Assembly: GCF_002102255.1 (NCBI RefSeq)
Contig: NZ_LQPH01000066.1
Coordinates: 202,758-266,757, forward strand
Direction of reading: 5' to 3'
DNA: 64,000 nt
Source: Mycobacterium nebraskense
GTDB lineage: Bacteria; Actinomycetota; Actinomycetes; Mycobacteriales; Mycobacteriaceae
Of the stretch, positions 26,806-36,510 are shown in pieces. The translations under genes and the position numbers were made by a program. Below the pieces are notes generated by a model that worked only from the letters and a program-made list of their open reading frames with translations, did not search any database and had not been told where the DNA came from. Numbering within the stretch: position 1 is the stretch's first letter; each line of letters begins with the position of its first letter.

Positions 26806-29800
26806 GTGAGGATTCCGGGCGTTGCCAGCGTCGTCGCCGGCATGACCGACGGAGCCGCGCAAGTGGTGCGAGCCGGTGTGTCCACCGTCGCCGGGGCCGC
26901 GGGCACCCTGCAGTCGTTGACCAGCCCGGTCGCCGAGCTGGCGGTCCCGGTCGTGCAGTCGATGGCCCAAACGACGGGCCGTGCCATCGGATTGACCAGT
27001 TCCGCCAACGGTTCCGGGCCCAGCGTCACGCCGCCGGTTCGGTGGCAGAGCGGGCGGCGTGTGCATCTGGACCTGGATCCGTTGCTGCCGTTCCCGGCTT
27101 GGCACGACCACGCGCCGGCGGTGGAGGAGCCGGTTCGCCGGATTCCGGGAGTGGCGGCGGCCCACGTCGAGGGCGCCCTCGGCCGGTTGGTGATCGAATT
27201 CGCAAGCGAAGCCGACGGAGACGCCGTGCTGGACCGCGTCCGGGCAACGGTCTGCGGCGTGGCGGCGGACTTGACTCTGGTCGCGCCCAGGGAGGCGTCC
27301 CGGACCGCGCCGTTCGCCGACCCCGGAAACCCGTTGGCGATCCTGGTCCCGTTCAGCGCCGCGGCGATGGACGTGGCGGCGATCGGCGCCGCGGTGACCG
27401 GCTGGTTGGGCCGGCTCCCCGTGGCGCCACGAAGCGCACGCGCCGCGGCCGCTCTGCTGAATCACCAGCCGCGGGTGGTTGCCGTGCTGGAGTCGCGGCT
27501 GGGTCGCGTCGGCACCGACATCGCCCTGAGCGCGTCGACCGCACTGGCCAACGGGCTGACGCAGGCGGTCGGCACGCCGCTGCTCGATCTGGCGCAACGA
27601 AGCCTGCAAGTCTCCGAGGCCGCCGCGCACCGTCAGCGATGGCGCGACCGCGAACCCGAGCTGGCCTCGCCTACGCGGCCGCAGGCCCCGGTGGTTCCGG
27701 TCATTTCGTCGGCCGGTCCCAAATCGCAAGCGCCACGACATAATTGGGCGGCCGCCGCCGCGGGAGAGGCTTCCCACGTCGTGGTGGGCGGGGCCATTGA
27801 CGCCGCCATCGACACCGCGAAGGGATCGATGGCCGGGCCGGTGGAGGAGTACGCCGACCAGGCCGCCAACGCCTCGCTGATAGCCGCGGCCGGTGCGCTG
27901 CTGGCCGGCGGCGGCACCGAGGATGCGGCCGGCGCGCTGCTGGCAGGTGTGCCCAGGGCGGCGCACGTGGGCCGGCAGACGTTCGCGGCCGTGCTGGGCC
28001 GCGGACTCGCCAACGCCGGACAGCTGATTCTCGACCCGGGCGCCTTACGGCGGCTGGACAGGGTCAAGGTGGTCGTCATCGACGGGGCCGCACTGCGCGG
28101 CGACAACCGCGCCGTGCTGCAGGCGCGAGGAGACATACCCGGGTGGGACGAGGACCGCGTCTACGAGGTCGCCGACGCGCTGCTGCACGGTGAGGAAGCG
28201 CCCGAACCGGACCCGGACGAGTTGCCGGCCACCGGCGCCCGCCTGCGGTGGGTCCGGGTGCAAGGGTCGTCGGCGACGCCGGCGCAGGGTCTTGAACATG
28301 CCGATCTCGTGGTCGACGGCGAGCGCGTGGGCAGCGTCGACGTCGGCTGGGAGGTCGACCCTTTCGCCATCCCGCTGCTGCAGATCGCGCACCGGACCGG
28401 CGCCCGGGTGGTGTTGCGGCACGTCGCCGGCACCGAGGACCTGGCCGCCAGCGTCGCCGTCAGCCACCCGCCGGGCACGCCGCTGCTGCAGTTGGTGCGC
28501 GACCTGCGCACGGATCGCGGGCCGGTGTTGCTCATCACCGCGCTACACCGCGACTTCGCGTCGACCGACACGTTGGCCGCGTTGGCCATCGCCGACGTCG
28601 GGGTGGCGCTGGACGACCCGCAGGCGGCGACGCCGTGGACGGCGGACATCATCACCGGCACGGATCTGGCCGAGGCGGTGCGCATCTTGTCGGCGCTGCC
28701 GGTGGCCCGGGAGGCGACGGAGTCGGCGGTGCGCCTGGCGAAGGGCGGTAGCACCCTGGCGGGGCTGTTGCTGGTCACCGGTGACCCGAGCACCCTGAGC
28801 CCGTTCGCCGTGCAGCGCTGGCTCAACCCAGTCAACGCCGCCGCCGCGGCCGCGCTCATGCAGGGCACCTTCGCGGCATCGAGGGTGCTTCGGCTGCCCG
28901 ACCCGACACCCCAGCCGCTGACCGCCTGGCATGCCCTGGATCCGGAGATCGTCTATTCCCGGTTGGCCAGCCGCACCCGGCCGTTGGCCGTCGAGCCCGG
29001 CGTCGCGCCCTGGCGACAGCTCCTCGACGACTTATCCTACAACCCGGTGGTCGCGCCGCTGCGCGGGCCGGCGAGCCGAGTGGGGCGGCTGCTGACCGCG
29101 ACGCGGGCGGAGCTCGCCGATCCGCTGACACCCATCCTGGCCGTGGGAGCGGCCGCCTCGGCGATCGTCGGCAGCAGCGTCGACGCGCTGCTGGTGGCGG
29201 GCGTGATGACCGCCAACGCGGTCGCCGGTGGGGTGCAACGGTTGCGGGCCGAGGCCTCGGTCGCCGAGTTGTTCGCCGAGCAGGACCAGTACGCGCGCCG
29301 CGTGGTTCTCCCCGCGGTGGCCACGGCGCACCGCAGGCTGGAGACGGCCCGCACCGCCGAACGGACGGTCTCGGTGAGCGCGAAATCGCTGCGCCCCGGC
29401 GACATCATCGACCTGGCCGCCCCGGAGGTCGTACCGGCGGACGCGCGCCTGCTGGTGGCCGAGGACCTCGAAGTCGACGAGTCCTTCCTCACCGGTGAGT
29501 CGCTGCCGGTGGACAAGCAGGTCGAGCCGGTGGCCGTCGCGGACTCCGACCGCGCCAGCATGCTGTTCGAGGGCAGCACCATTGTCGCCGGGCACGCCCG
29601 GGCCATCGTCGTGGCGACCGGCGCGGGCACCGCCGCGCAGCGCGCGATTTCGGCGATCGCCGATGTCGAGTCGGCGGCCGGGGTGCAGGCCCGATTGCGC
29701 GAGTTGACCAGTAAGGTCCTGCCGCTGACGCTGGCCGGCGGCGCGGCGGTGACCGGTTTGGCCCTGCTGCATCAAGGGTCGTTGCGTCAGGCGGTCGCGG

Positions 29801-31629
29801 ACGGGGTGGCCATCGCCGTGGCCGCCGTCCCCGAGGGCCTCCCCTTGGTGGCCACCCTGGCACAGCTGGCCGCCGCCCAGCGGTTGTCGCGGCGCGGAGT
29901 CCTGGTCCGCACGCCGCGGGCGGTCGAAGCGCTGGGCCGGGTCGAGACCGTGTGTTTCGACAAGACCGGCACGCTCACCGAAAACCGCCTGCGCGTCGTC
30001 CGCGGCGTCCCCCGCGGAGCCGGCACGGACGCTCCGTTCCCCGACGTGACCGACCCGGCGTCCGCCGCGGTGGTGCGGGCCGCCGCGCGCAGCAGCACGC
30101 AGCCCCACAATGGGGGCGGCCACGCGCACGCGACCGACGAGGCGATCCTCACGGCGGCGAATTCGGTTGACGGCCAATGGGCCTCGGATTGGACCGTGCT
30201 GGCGGAAGTACCGTTCGAGTCCAGCCGTGGTTACTCCGCCGCGATCGGCACGGCGGGCGGTGACGGCGGGCCGATGCTGATGGTGAAGGGCGCGCCGGAA
30301 GAAGTCCTGCCGCGCTGCCGCTTCGCCGATTCAGACGCCGAGCAGGACCATGCGGAGTCGTTGGTGGTGCGCCTGGCCGAGCAGGGGCTGCGGGTGCTGG
30401 CGGTGGCGCAGCGCCATTGGGAGCGTGGGACCAGCGAGGAGGCCACGGACGCCGACGCCGTCGACGCCGCCGCGCACGATCTCGAGTTGATCGGCTACGT
30501 CGGGCTGGCCGACACCGCGCGGCCGTCGGCGCGGCCGCTGATCGAGACGCTGGTGGAAGCCGGCCGGCGGGTGGTGCTGATCACCGGCGACCACCCGGTG
30601 ACCGCGCGGGCGATCGCCCGGCAGCTGGGACTACCGGCGGACGCGCGTGAGATCACCGGCGCGGAACTCGCCGCCTTCAGCGAGGAGGACCGCGCCAAGG
30701 TCGCCGCCGACGTCCAGGTCTTCGCCCGCGTCAGCCCGGAGCAGAAGGTGCAGATCGTCGCGGCGCTACAGGCCAGCGGGCAGGCGGTCGCGATGGTCGG
30801 CGACGGGGCCAACGACGCGGCCGCCATCCGGATGGCCGACGTCGGCATCGGCGTGAGCGGTCGCGGCTCGTCCGCGGCACGCGGGGCGGCCGACATCGTG
30901 TTGACCGACAACGATCTGGGCGTGCTGCTCGACGCGCTGGTCGAGGGACGCGGGATGTGGGGCGGCGTGCGGGACGCGGTGAGCATCCTGGTCGGCGGCA
31001 ACGTCGGCGAGGTGCTGTTCACCCTCATCGGCACCGCCCTGGGCACCGGCCGGGCGCCGGTGGGCACCCGTCAGCTGCTGCTGGTGAACCTGCTGACCGA
31101 CATGTTCCCCGCACTTGCCGTCGCCGTCACCCGGAATTACCCCGAGCCGGAAGAGGCCGAGGACGGGGTCGACCGCGACGCCGAGGAGGTGCACCGGGCA
31201 TTCCAGCTGGCGATGCTGTCCGGACCCTCGCCCTCCCTCGACGCGCCGCTGATGCGGCAGATCGTCACCCGAGGCGCCGTCACGGCCGCGGGTGCGACGG
31301 CGGCCTGGGCCATCGGTCGCTGGACGCCGGGCACCGAACGCCGCACGTCGACAATGGGACTCACCGCGCTGGTGACCACACAGCTCGCCCAGACCCTGCT
31401 GACGCGCCGCCACAGCCCACTGGTGCTGGGCACGGCGCTGGGCAGCGCGGGCGTGCTGGTCGCCATCGTCCAAACACCCGGCGTCAGCCACTTCTTCGGT
31501 TGCACGCCGCTGGGCCCGGTCGCCTGGAGCGGCGTCATCAGCGCCACCGCGGGCGCCACCGTCGTCTCGGTGCTGGCACCCAACTGGCTGGCCAAGCAGG
31601 CCGCCGCCCTGGAACCCAAGCAGGACTGA
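26806..31629 (+). CDS. ctpI: CtpI-type P-type cation ATPase, tandem with a degenerate N-terminal half
   Basis: It is 1607 residues from GTG 26806, about twice the normal size of a P-type ATPase. The C-terminal half (about 740-1607) is complete: TGES (896-899), PEGLP (1009-1013), the phosphorylated Asp1052 in DKTGTLT, KGAPEE, and GDGAND (1332-1337) followed by the last membrane helices. The N-terminal half mirrors it without the active residues. RVKVVVIDGAALRGDNR (Asp426) aligns with RVETVCFDKTGTLTENR, and AIADVGVAL (near 596) aligns with MADVGIGV. A metal-binding-like segment (RIPGVAAAHVEG) lies near residue 107 but lacks CxxC. PEGLP and the later motifs resemble PMA/calcium-pump types. The ion is unknown. 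Confidence 0.95.
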   Translation: MRIPGVASVVAGMTDGAAQVVRAGVSTVAGAAGTLQSLTSPVAELAVPVVQSMAQTTGRAIGLTSSANGSGPSVTPPVRWQSGRRVHLDLDPLLPFPAWHDHAPAVEEPVRRIPGVAAAHVEGALGRLVIEFASEADGDAVLDRVRATVCGVAADLTLVAPREASRTAPFADPGNPLAILVPFSAAAMDVAAIGAAVTGWLGRLPVAPRSARAAAALLNHQPRVVAVLESRLGRVGTDIALSASTALANGLTQAVGTPLLDLAQRSLQVSEAAAHRQRWRDREPELASPTRPQAPVVPVISSAGPKSQAPRHNWAAAAAGEASHVVVGGAIDAAIDTAKGSMAGPVEEYADQAANASLIAAAGALLAGGGTEDAAGALLAGVPRAAHVGRQTFAAVLGRGLANAGQLILDPGALRRLDRVKVVVIDGAALRGDNRAVLQARGDIPGWDEDRVYEVADALLHGEEAPEPDPDELPATGARLRWVRVQGSSATPAQGLEHADLVVDGERVGSVDVGWEVDPFAIPLLQIAHRTGARVVLRHVAGTEDLAASVAVSHPPGTPLLQLVRDLRTDRGPVLLITALHRDFASTDTLAALAIADVGVALDDPQAATPWTADIITGTDLAEAVRILSALPVAREATESAVRLAKGGSTLAGLLLVTGDPSTLSPFAVQRWLNPVNAAAAAALMQGTFAASRVLRLPDPTPQPLTAWHALDPEIVYSRLASRTRPLAVEPGVAPWRQLLDDLSYNPVVAPLRGPASRVGRLLTATRAELADPLTPILAVGAAASAIVGSSVDALLVAGVMTANAVAGGVQRLRAEASVAELFAEQDQYARRVVLPAVATAHRRLETARTAERTVSVSAKSLRPGDIIDLAAPEVVPADARLLVAEDLEVDESFLTGESLPVDKQVEPVAVADSDRASMLFEGSTIVAGHARAIVVATGAGTAAQRAISAIADVESAAGVQARLRELTSKVLPLTLAGGAAVTGLALLHQGSLRQAVADGVAIAVAAVPEGLPLVATLAQLAAAQRLSRRGVLVRTPRAVEALGRVETVCFDKTGTLTENRLRVVRGVPRGAGTDAPFPDVTDPASAAVVRAAARSSTQPHNGGGHAHATDEAILTAANSVDGQWASDWTVLAEVPFESSRGYSAAIGTAGGDGGPMLMVKGAPEEVLPRCRFADSDAEQDHAESLVVRLAEQGLRVLAVAQRHWERGTSEEATDADAVDAAAHDLELIGYVGLADTARPSARPLIETLVEAGRRVVLITGDHPVTARAIARQLGLPADAREITGAELAAFSEEDRAKVAADVQVFARVSPEQKVQIVAALQASGQAVAMVGDGANDAAAIRMADVGIGVSGRGSSAARGAADIVLTDNDLGVLLDALVEGRGMWGGVRDAVSILVGGNVGEVLFTLIGTALGTGRAPVGTRQLLLVNLLTDMFPALAVAVTRNYPEPEEAEDGVDRDAEEVHRAFQLAMLSGPSPSLDAPLMRQIVTRGAVTAAGATAAWAIGRWTPGTERRTSTMGLTALVTTQLAQTLLTRRHSPLVLGTALGSAGVLVAIVQTPGVSHFFGCTPLGPVAWSGVISATAGATVVSVLAPNWLAKQAAALEPKQD

Positions 31630-31645
31630 CGCTTTCCCCGCGCGC

Positions 31646-33211
31646 CTAGCCGGACAGTTGCTTACGCAGGACCTTGCCGGCCGGATTGCGCGGGATGCTG
31701 GTGACGACGTTGATGTCTCGCGGCTGCTCGAACCGGGAGACCTTGCCCTTGAGGTACTCCCGCAACGCCGCCGCATCGGTGTCACTGCCCGGCTGTAAGA
31801 CCACGAACGCAACCAGTCGATGACCGAACTTTTCGTCGGGAACACCGATGACCGCGTTGTCGGCGACGGCGGGGTGCTGGGCAAGCGCGTTCTCGACCGC
31901 ACGCGGATAGACGTTCTCACCACCGGAGATGATCATGTCGTCTTCGCGGCCCACGATGTAGAGCCTGCCCGCGTTGTCGAGGTAGCCCATGTCGCCGGTG
32001 CTGGTCATGCCGTCGACGACTGCCTTGGCCCCACCGCCGGTGTATCCCTCGCTCGCGAGCTCCCCGCCGACGAAGATGCGCCCGGTGACGCGCGGGCCGA
32101 CGGACCTGCCGTTCTTGTCGAGGATGCGCACCGGGCAGCCGGCAACCGGTTTCCCGACGGTCTCGGGCGCCTCGCGCAGCTCCGCCGGTGTGGCCAGCGC
32201 GCCGATGCCGACCTCGGTGGAACCGTAGCCGTTGTAGAGGATGTCGCCGTAGGCGTCCATGAACCGCTGCCCCAGGGTGGGGTCGAGCCGGTCCCCGCTC
32301 GACATCACGACCCGCAAGTAGGGCACCGGATTGCGCGCCCGCACTCGCTCGGGCAGGTCGAGGATGCGCGCGAGCACGATCGGCACCGCTGTGAACGCGT
32401 CGGCGCGATGCAGCGACGCCTGCGCGAGTGCGGCTTCGGCGTCGAAGTGGCGCTGGGTGAGCACCGTGCCGCCGAGGGCGACGGTGAGCATCAGCATGCC
32501 CAGACCCAGCCCATGAAACATGGGCATTGCCACGGAGATTCGCGACCCGGTGCGCAGGCCGGTCCGATCGAGGATCGTCACCCACACGCCCACCGCGGAA
32601 CGCATCTGCGGTGAGCGTGGCACCCCCTTGGGCGTGCCGGTGGTGCCCGACGTGAGCAGAATGATCCGGCCCGGCGTGGCCACGTCGGGCCGCGGGTCAC
32701 CCTCCCATGCGGTGACCGTCGCCGGGTCGATGAGGACGACCGATTCGTCAGCGGCGCGGGCGCGCTCGCCGAATTCGTCGTCGGCGATCATCGTGGTGAT
32801 CCGGTGGGCGCTCATGGCGGAGGCCAGGGCGTCGCTGCGAAAGTCCGTGTTGACGAGGACCACGTCGGCGCCCACCAGGGCGGCGCCGAAGACCCCGGCG
32901 ATGAAACCGCGTCCGTTGCGGCACATGATGCCCACCGCGTCGCCGGGCCCGACGCCGTCGCGGGACAACTGGCGCGCCAGCGATTCGGCCGCCGACTTCA
33001 GCTGGCGGTAGTCCCAGACACCGTCGTCGTCGACGATCGCGGCCCGGCCGGGCCATCGGGTCGCGGTCACCGCCAGCAGGGTGTAGGGGTTGGTGCCGCC
33101 CCGGCGTGCCTCGTTAATCAACCGCAACGTTGCGAGCGGCGACGGCGGAGAGAGCAGTCGCGACCGCAGCAGCGCCCGGACCGCGGTGCCGACCACGCCC
33201 TCGTTGGTCAT
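31646..33211 (-). CDS. acyl-CoA synthetase (FadD-type)
   Basis: It is 521 residues from ATG 33211, which overlaps the SDR stop as ATGA; the longer frame is antisense extension. The P-loop is LLTSGTTGTPKGVPRSP. YNGYGSTEVG, STGDMGYLD, VGREDDMIISGGENVYP and NPAGKVLRKQL complete the ANL signature. A 30-residue N-terminal segment with hydrophobic and Arg-rich parts resembles long-chain FadD proteins. It is coupled to the upstream SDR and converges on ctpI with 16 nt between. Fatty acid activation is likely; the chain length is unknown. Confidence 0.92.
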   Translation of the reverse strand: MTNEGVVGTAVRALLRSRLLSPPSPLATLRLINEARRGGTNPYTLLAVTATRWPGRAAIVDDDGVWDYRQLKSAAESLARQLSRDGVGPGDAVGIMCRNGRGFIAGVFGAALVGADVVLVNTDFRSDALASAMSAHRITTMIADDEFGERARAADESVVLIDPATVTAWEGDPRPDVATPGRIILLTSGTTGTPKGVPRSPQMRSAVGVWVTILDRTGLRTGSRISVAMPMFHGLGLGMLMLTVALGGTVLTQRHFDAEAALAQASLHRADAFTAVPIVLARILDLPERVRARNPVPYLRVVMSSGDRLDPTLGQRFMDAYGDILYNGYGSTEVGIGALATPAELREAPETVGKPVAGCPVRILDKNGRSVGPRVTGRIFVGGELASEGYTGGGAKAVVDGMTSTGDMGYLDNAGRLYIVGREDDMIISGGENVYPRAVENALAQHPAVADNAVIGVPDEKFGHRLVAFVVLQPGSDTDAAALREYLKGKVSRFEQPRDINVVTSIPRNPAGKVLRKQLSG

Positions 33212-34086
33212 CGTTGGGCCTCGCGGGCGCCGGAATCCGAGAAGAACCGCCGGTACCACAGCCGGGCCGCGCGTTCGGCCGGGCCGGCCAGCAGCACCGA
33301 GGCCAACTCGGCCGGCAACACCCACGGCGGTTCGTTGCTGCGGGGCCGCTCGATGACCGCTTTGGCGATCGCATCGGCGGCTTGGTCGGCTGACAAACCG
33401 GGAAGCCGGCCCAGGAGGGGCGTGGGTGCGATCATCCGGGTCCGGACCAGCGCGAAGTAGACGGAGGTGACGTCCACACCGTCGGCGTGCAGTTCCGGGG
33501 CCACGCTGCGCAGCCACCGGTCGAAAGCGCCCTTCGACGCCTGGTACGCACCCCACTGCGGCCCCGGCACCACGCGCACGCCGACACTGGAAACGTTCAC
33601 GATGTGCCCGCGGCCGCTTTCGCGCATGGCCGGCAGGAGTCCCAGCAGCAGCCAGATGGGCCCGAGATAGTTGATGTCGATCGTGCGCTGAAAGTCGTGC
33701 GGCCGGTCGTACTGCTGGTGCAGTGAGCGGCGCAAAGACTTGCCGGCATTGCTGACCACGATGTCGAGCGCGCCGTGCTCTTCGGTGATCTCCTTGGTCA
33801 GCGCGCTGACCGCGGCCTCGTCGGTGAGGTCGGTCGGGTATGCGATCGCGCGGCCGCCGGCGGCGTTGATCGACGCGGCCAGGTCGCCGAGCCGTTCCTC
33901 GGACCGGGCGACGGCCAGCACGGTGGCCCCAGCGGCGGCCAACCTGCGCGCGGTCGCCTCGCCGATTCCGTATGAGGCGCCGGTGACCAGCACGGTCTTA
34001 CCGCTGACGGCGGCGCGCAGCCTGTCGGGATCCGACACCCGCGCCGGATTGGCCAAGCGGTCCGTGACCTTGTTGAGGGCCTGCAT
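33208..34086 (-). CDS. short-chain dehydrogenase coupled to an acyl-CoA synthetase
   Basis: It is 292 residues if ATG 34086 is used; the frame extends 22 codons further and no clear ribosome-binding site decides. TGASYGIG, SNAGKS and SSVGVRVVPGPQWGAYQASKGAF are intact SDR motifs. The tail after residue 240 is hydrophobic (ELASVLLAGPAERAARLWY), as in SDRs acting on lipids near a membrane. With the coupled ligase it may form a fatty-acyl modification pair. Confidence 0.87.
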   Translation of the reverse strand: MQALNKVTDRLANPARVSDPDRLRAAVSGKTVLVTGASYGIGEATARRLAAAGATVLAVARSEERLGDLAASINAAGGRAIAYPTDLTDEAAVSALTKEITEEHGALDIVVSNAGKSLRRSLHQQYDRPHDFQRTIDINYLGPIWLLLGLLPAMRESGRGHIVNVSSVGVRVVPGPQWGAYQASKGAFDRWLRSVAPELHADGVDVTSVYFALVRTRMIAPTPLLGRLPGLSADQAADAIAKAVIERPRSNEPPWVLPAELASVLLAGPAERAARLWYRRFFSDSGAREAQR

Positions 34087-34354
34087 TAATACGTTCAACT
34101 TTGCCGCTGCATTCACTCGAGCCGCATGTCGAGGACCGGCGGATGGCTTCACCGAGCCCTCGACTCGTCACAGTTAGCAGACCACACCGCGGCCGAGGGC
34201 CGCGCTCCGCCCCGGCGTTGTCCGTCTCGTCGAGGCGGGCGCCCGTAAGCCATCTCAGCCCGCGTGCCGCGAGGTGAACGGGGTTGTGTGAATTTGCAGT
34301 AATTTCCATGCGTTCCCCTGTTTAGGCCGAGGGTTGATTGGGCACAATTGCGGC

Positions 34355-35095
34355 ATGATCGCACGTCAGATAGCCCGTTTACTCGGTCCAGCAGTAGTTG
34401 CGGCGTCCGGCCTCGGCGCCTCGGTCATGACCGGTGCTGCCCTCCCCTCCGCCGCCGCCCAGTGTCCGGACGTGCAGGTAGTGTTCGCCCGCGGCACCGG
34501 CGAAGCCCCCGGCGTCGGCCCCACCGGACAAGCCTTCGTCGACTCCCTGCACTCGCGCCTGGGCGCCAAGTCCTTCGACGTCTACCCGGTCAACTACCCC
34601 GCCAGCGACCAATGGGACACCGGAGTCGACGGCATCAGAGACGCGGCGGCCCACGTCAACTCGATGGCCCGCGACTGCCCCAACACCAAAATGGTGCTCG
34701 GCGGCTACTCCCAAGGCGCAGCCGTGATGGGCTTCGTCACCTCACCCGCCGTCCCCGACGGCGTCGACCCCAACACCGTGCCCAAACCCCTGGACCCCAC
34801 CGTCGCCCAACACGTCTCCTCGGTCGTGCTCTTCGGCATGCCCAACGTGCGCGCCATGAACTTCCTCGGCGAACCCCCCGTGGCCATCGGCCCGGCGTAT
34901 CAGGACAAGACCATCAAGGTCTGCGCCACCGAAGACCCGGTCTGCTCCGACGGCATGAACTTCTCCGCCCACAACACCTACGCCGACGACGGCGCCGTGA
35001 TCGACAAAGGCGTCGCCTTCGCCTCCAGCCACCTCGACGCGGGAACCGGCGGGGGCGCGACGGTCGCGAGCGGTCGGGGCGGGTTCGGAAGCTGA
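34355..35095 (+). CDS. secreted cutinase-family serine esterase
   Basis: It is 246 residues from ATG 34355. An N-terminal signal peptide (RQIARLLGPAVVAASGL, then LPSAAAQ) is followed by the mature start CPDVQVVFARGTGE. The catalytic triad is Ser119 (GGYSQGAA), Asp194 (ATEDPVCSDG) and His206 (NFSAHNTYA). Cysteines 37/108 and 190/197 form the two family disulphides. It is exported and hydrolyses short- to medium-chain esters or lipids, like Cfp21-type mycobacterial cutinases. The Gly-rich C-terminal tail is not needed for the fold. Confidence 0.93.
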   Translation: MIARQIARLLGPAVVAASGLGASVMTGAALPSAAAQCPDVQVVFARGTGEAPGVGPTGQAFVDSLHSRLGAKSFDVYPVNYPASDQWDTGVDGIRDAAAHVNSMARDCPNTKMVLGGYSQGAAVMGFVTSPAVPDGVDPNTVPKPLDPTVAQHVSSVVLFGMPNVRAMNFLGEPPVAIGPAYQDKTIKVCATEDPVCSDGMNFSAHNTYADDGAVIDKGVAFASSHLDAGTGGGATVASGRGGFGS

Positions 35096-35110
35096 CTTCG
35101 CCACGCATGG

Positions 35111-36508
35111 CTAGTCCGCGATGAACCCCTTGGTGCGCATCAGGGCGTCCGCCAGAAACCCGTCGTGCGGGATGCCGGGCGCCGCGTACCAAGTCGGGTG
35201 ATGCCCGAAGTACACGTTGCCGATCGTCGGTTCGGCGAGCAGCTCGTCGATCAGCTTTTCGTCGCCGGTGATTGCGCTAACCACCAACGAATGCCGCAAC
35301 GGCTCCAGGCCGGCGCCGGGCGACCACGGTGACACCCACACACAAGGGAAGGGCAGCTCGACGTTGAGGGTGTCCGCGGCGGGCTCAGGCAGCAGGTGCA
35401 CGGCCGGACGCAGCGCGGCGTAGCCGTCGCCGAGGTCGGCGACCACCTGATCGGCGCCCAGCAGCGGCGTCGCTCCGGTGGCCTTGGCCGCCAGGTGATC
35501 CGCGAGTGCCCGGGCATGATCGAGCGGTTGGGTGGGCAGGAGCGCGCGCTCGTCGTCCGTGGGGAGCGGCTCGATCGCGGCCAGCCGCCGGGCGATCGCC
35601 CCGGCCAGCGGGGCGGGATCGCCCTCGTACAGCACGGCGCTGGTGTTGACGCAGGCCATGCCGCCGAGGTTGGCGATCGAGTCGACGATGAGGTCGACGT
35701 GGTCGCGCCAGTCCTGGTCGGCGGTGATCAGGATCTTGCTGCGCCCCGGTCCGTTCACGATCACCGCCGGGTCGTCGGCGTACTTGTCGACGACCTGCTG
35801 ACCCCCGTACACCATGGCGAGGTCGGCCGAGCGGATGATCTCGTCGGCGCCGGCATGGTCGGTGGGCAGATAGACGACGTCCTCCGGGCGAAAACCCGCC
35901 TGCCGCAAGGCATGCACCAGCCGGTGTGCGGTCAGCGGCTCGCGGCGCGACGGACGCACCGCCACCCGGTAGCCCAATGCGAGCGCCTGCGGCCACAGGC
36001 CGTGCACACCGGGACCGTTTCCGGCGGCGTGCACGGCGAACACCTCCCCGCGTCGCGCCCATACCGCGCCACCGCGACGGGTGCGTTCCTCGCGCCAATC
36101 GAGCGCCGCGCCCACCGGGCGGGCCGGGCTGACCGCGTCGAATGCGCCGCTGACGGCGTCGGCCACGCTGCGCGCCCCGGCGCGGGTGACCGCGATCGGC
36201 AACCCCGAAATCCGGCTGGCCAGCCGGACATACGCCTCGAAGTCCAGGCCGGCGGCCATCCCGTCGGCGAAAATGCGGGCGGCATCCGAGAGCGCCGCCG
36301 CGCGCTGTCCGACCGGCAGGGGGGTTGCCTTGCGTTGCGCGGCCAGGGTGCGCGAAACATACAGCGGCGGCACGATGCTCAACTCGGCGACCGCGGCACC
36401 GGAGGTACCGCTGATGATCTCCCGACGGCGGGTCCGGTACTCACCGCCGGGGCCGAGCGCATCGATCGGCACCAAATCGGTTGCGACGCCTGTCCGTTCG
36501 ACCACCAT
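35111..36508 (-). CDS. LuxC-like acyl-CoA/acyl-protein reductase
   Basis: It is 465 residues from ATG 36508; the frame is open far upstream but that region is the next gene in another frame. It is a divergent aldehyde dehydrogenase-fold protein of the LuxC class. AAGNGPGVHGLWPQALALGY and VRPSRREPLTAHRLV resemble the LuxC cofactor region, and the probable nucleophile is Cys286 in NLGGMACVNTSAVLYEG. LuxC reduces an activated fatty acid to an aldehyde with NADPH. The gene starts 2 nt after the stop of a LuxE-like synthetase, the usual partner. No luciferase or LuxD is present, so the aldehyde serves another purpose. Confidence 0.8.
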   Translation of the reverse strand: MVVERTGVATDLVPIDALGPGGEYRTRRREIISGTSGAAVAELSIVPPLYVSRTLAAQRKATPLPVGQRAAALSDAARIFADGMAAGLDFEAYVRLASRISGLPIAVTRAGARSVADAVSGAFDAVSPARPVGAALDWREERTRRGGAVWARRGEVFAVHAAGNGPGVHGLWPQALALGYRVAVRPSRREPLTAHRLVHALRQAGFRPEDVVYLPTDHAGADEIIRSADLAMVYGGQQVVDKYADDPAVIVNGPGRSKILITADQDWRDHVDLIVDSIANLGGMACVNTSAVLYEGDPAPLAGAIARRLAAIEPLPTDDERALLPTQPLDHARALADHLAAKATGATPLLGADQVVADLGDGYAALRPAVHLLPEPAADTLNVELPFPCVWVSPWSPGAGLEPLRHSLVVSAITGDEKLIDELLAEPTIGNVYFGHHPTWYAAPGIPHDGFLADALMRTKGFIAD

Positions 36509-36510
36509 GC

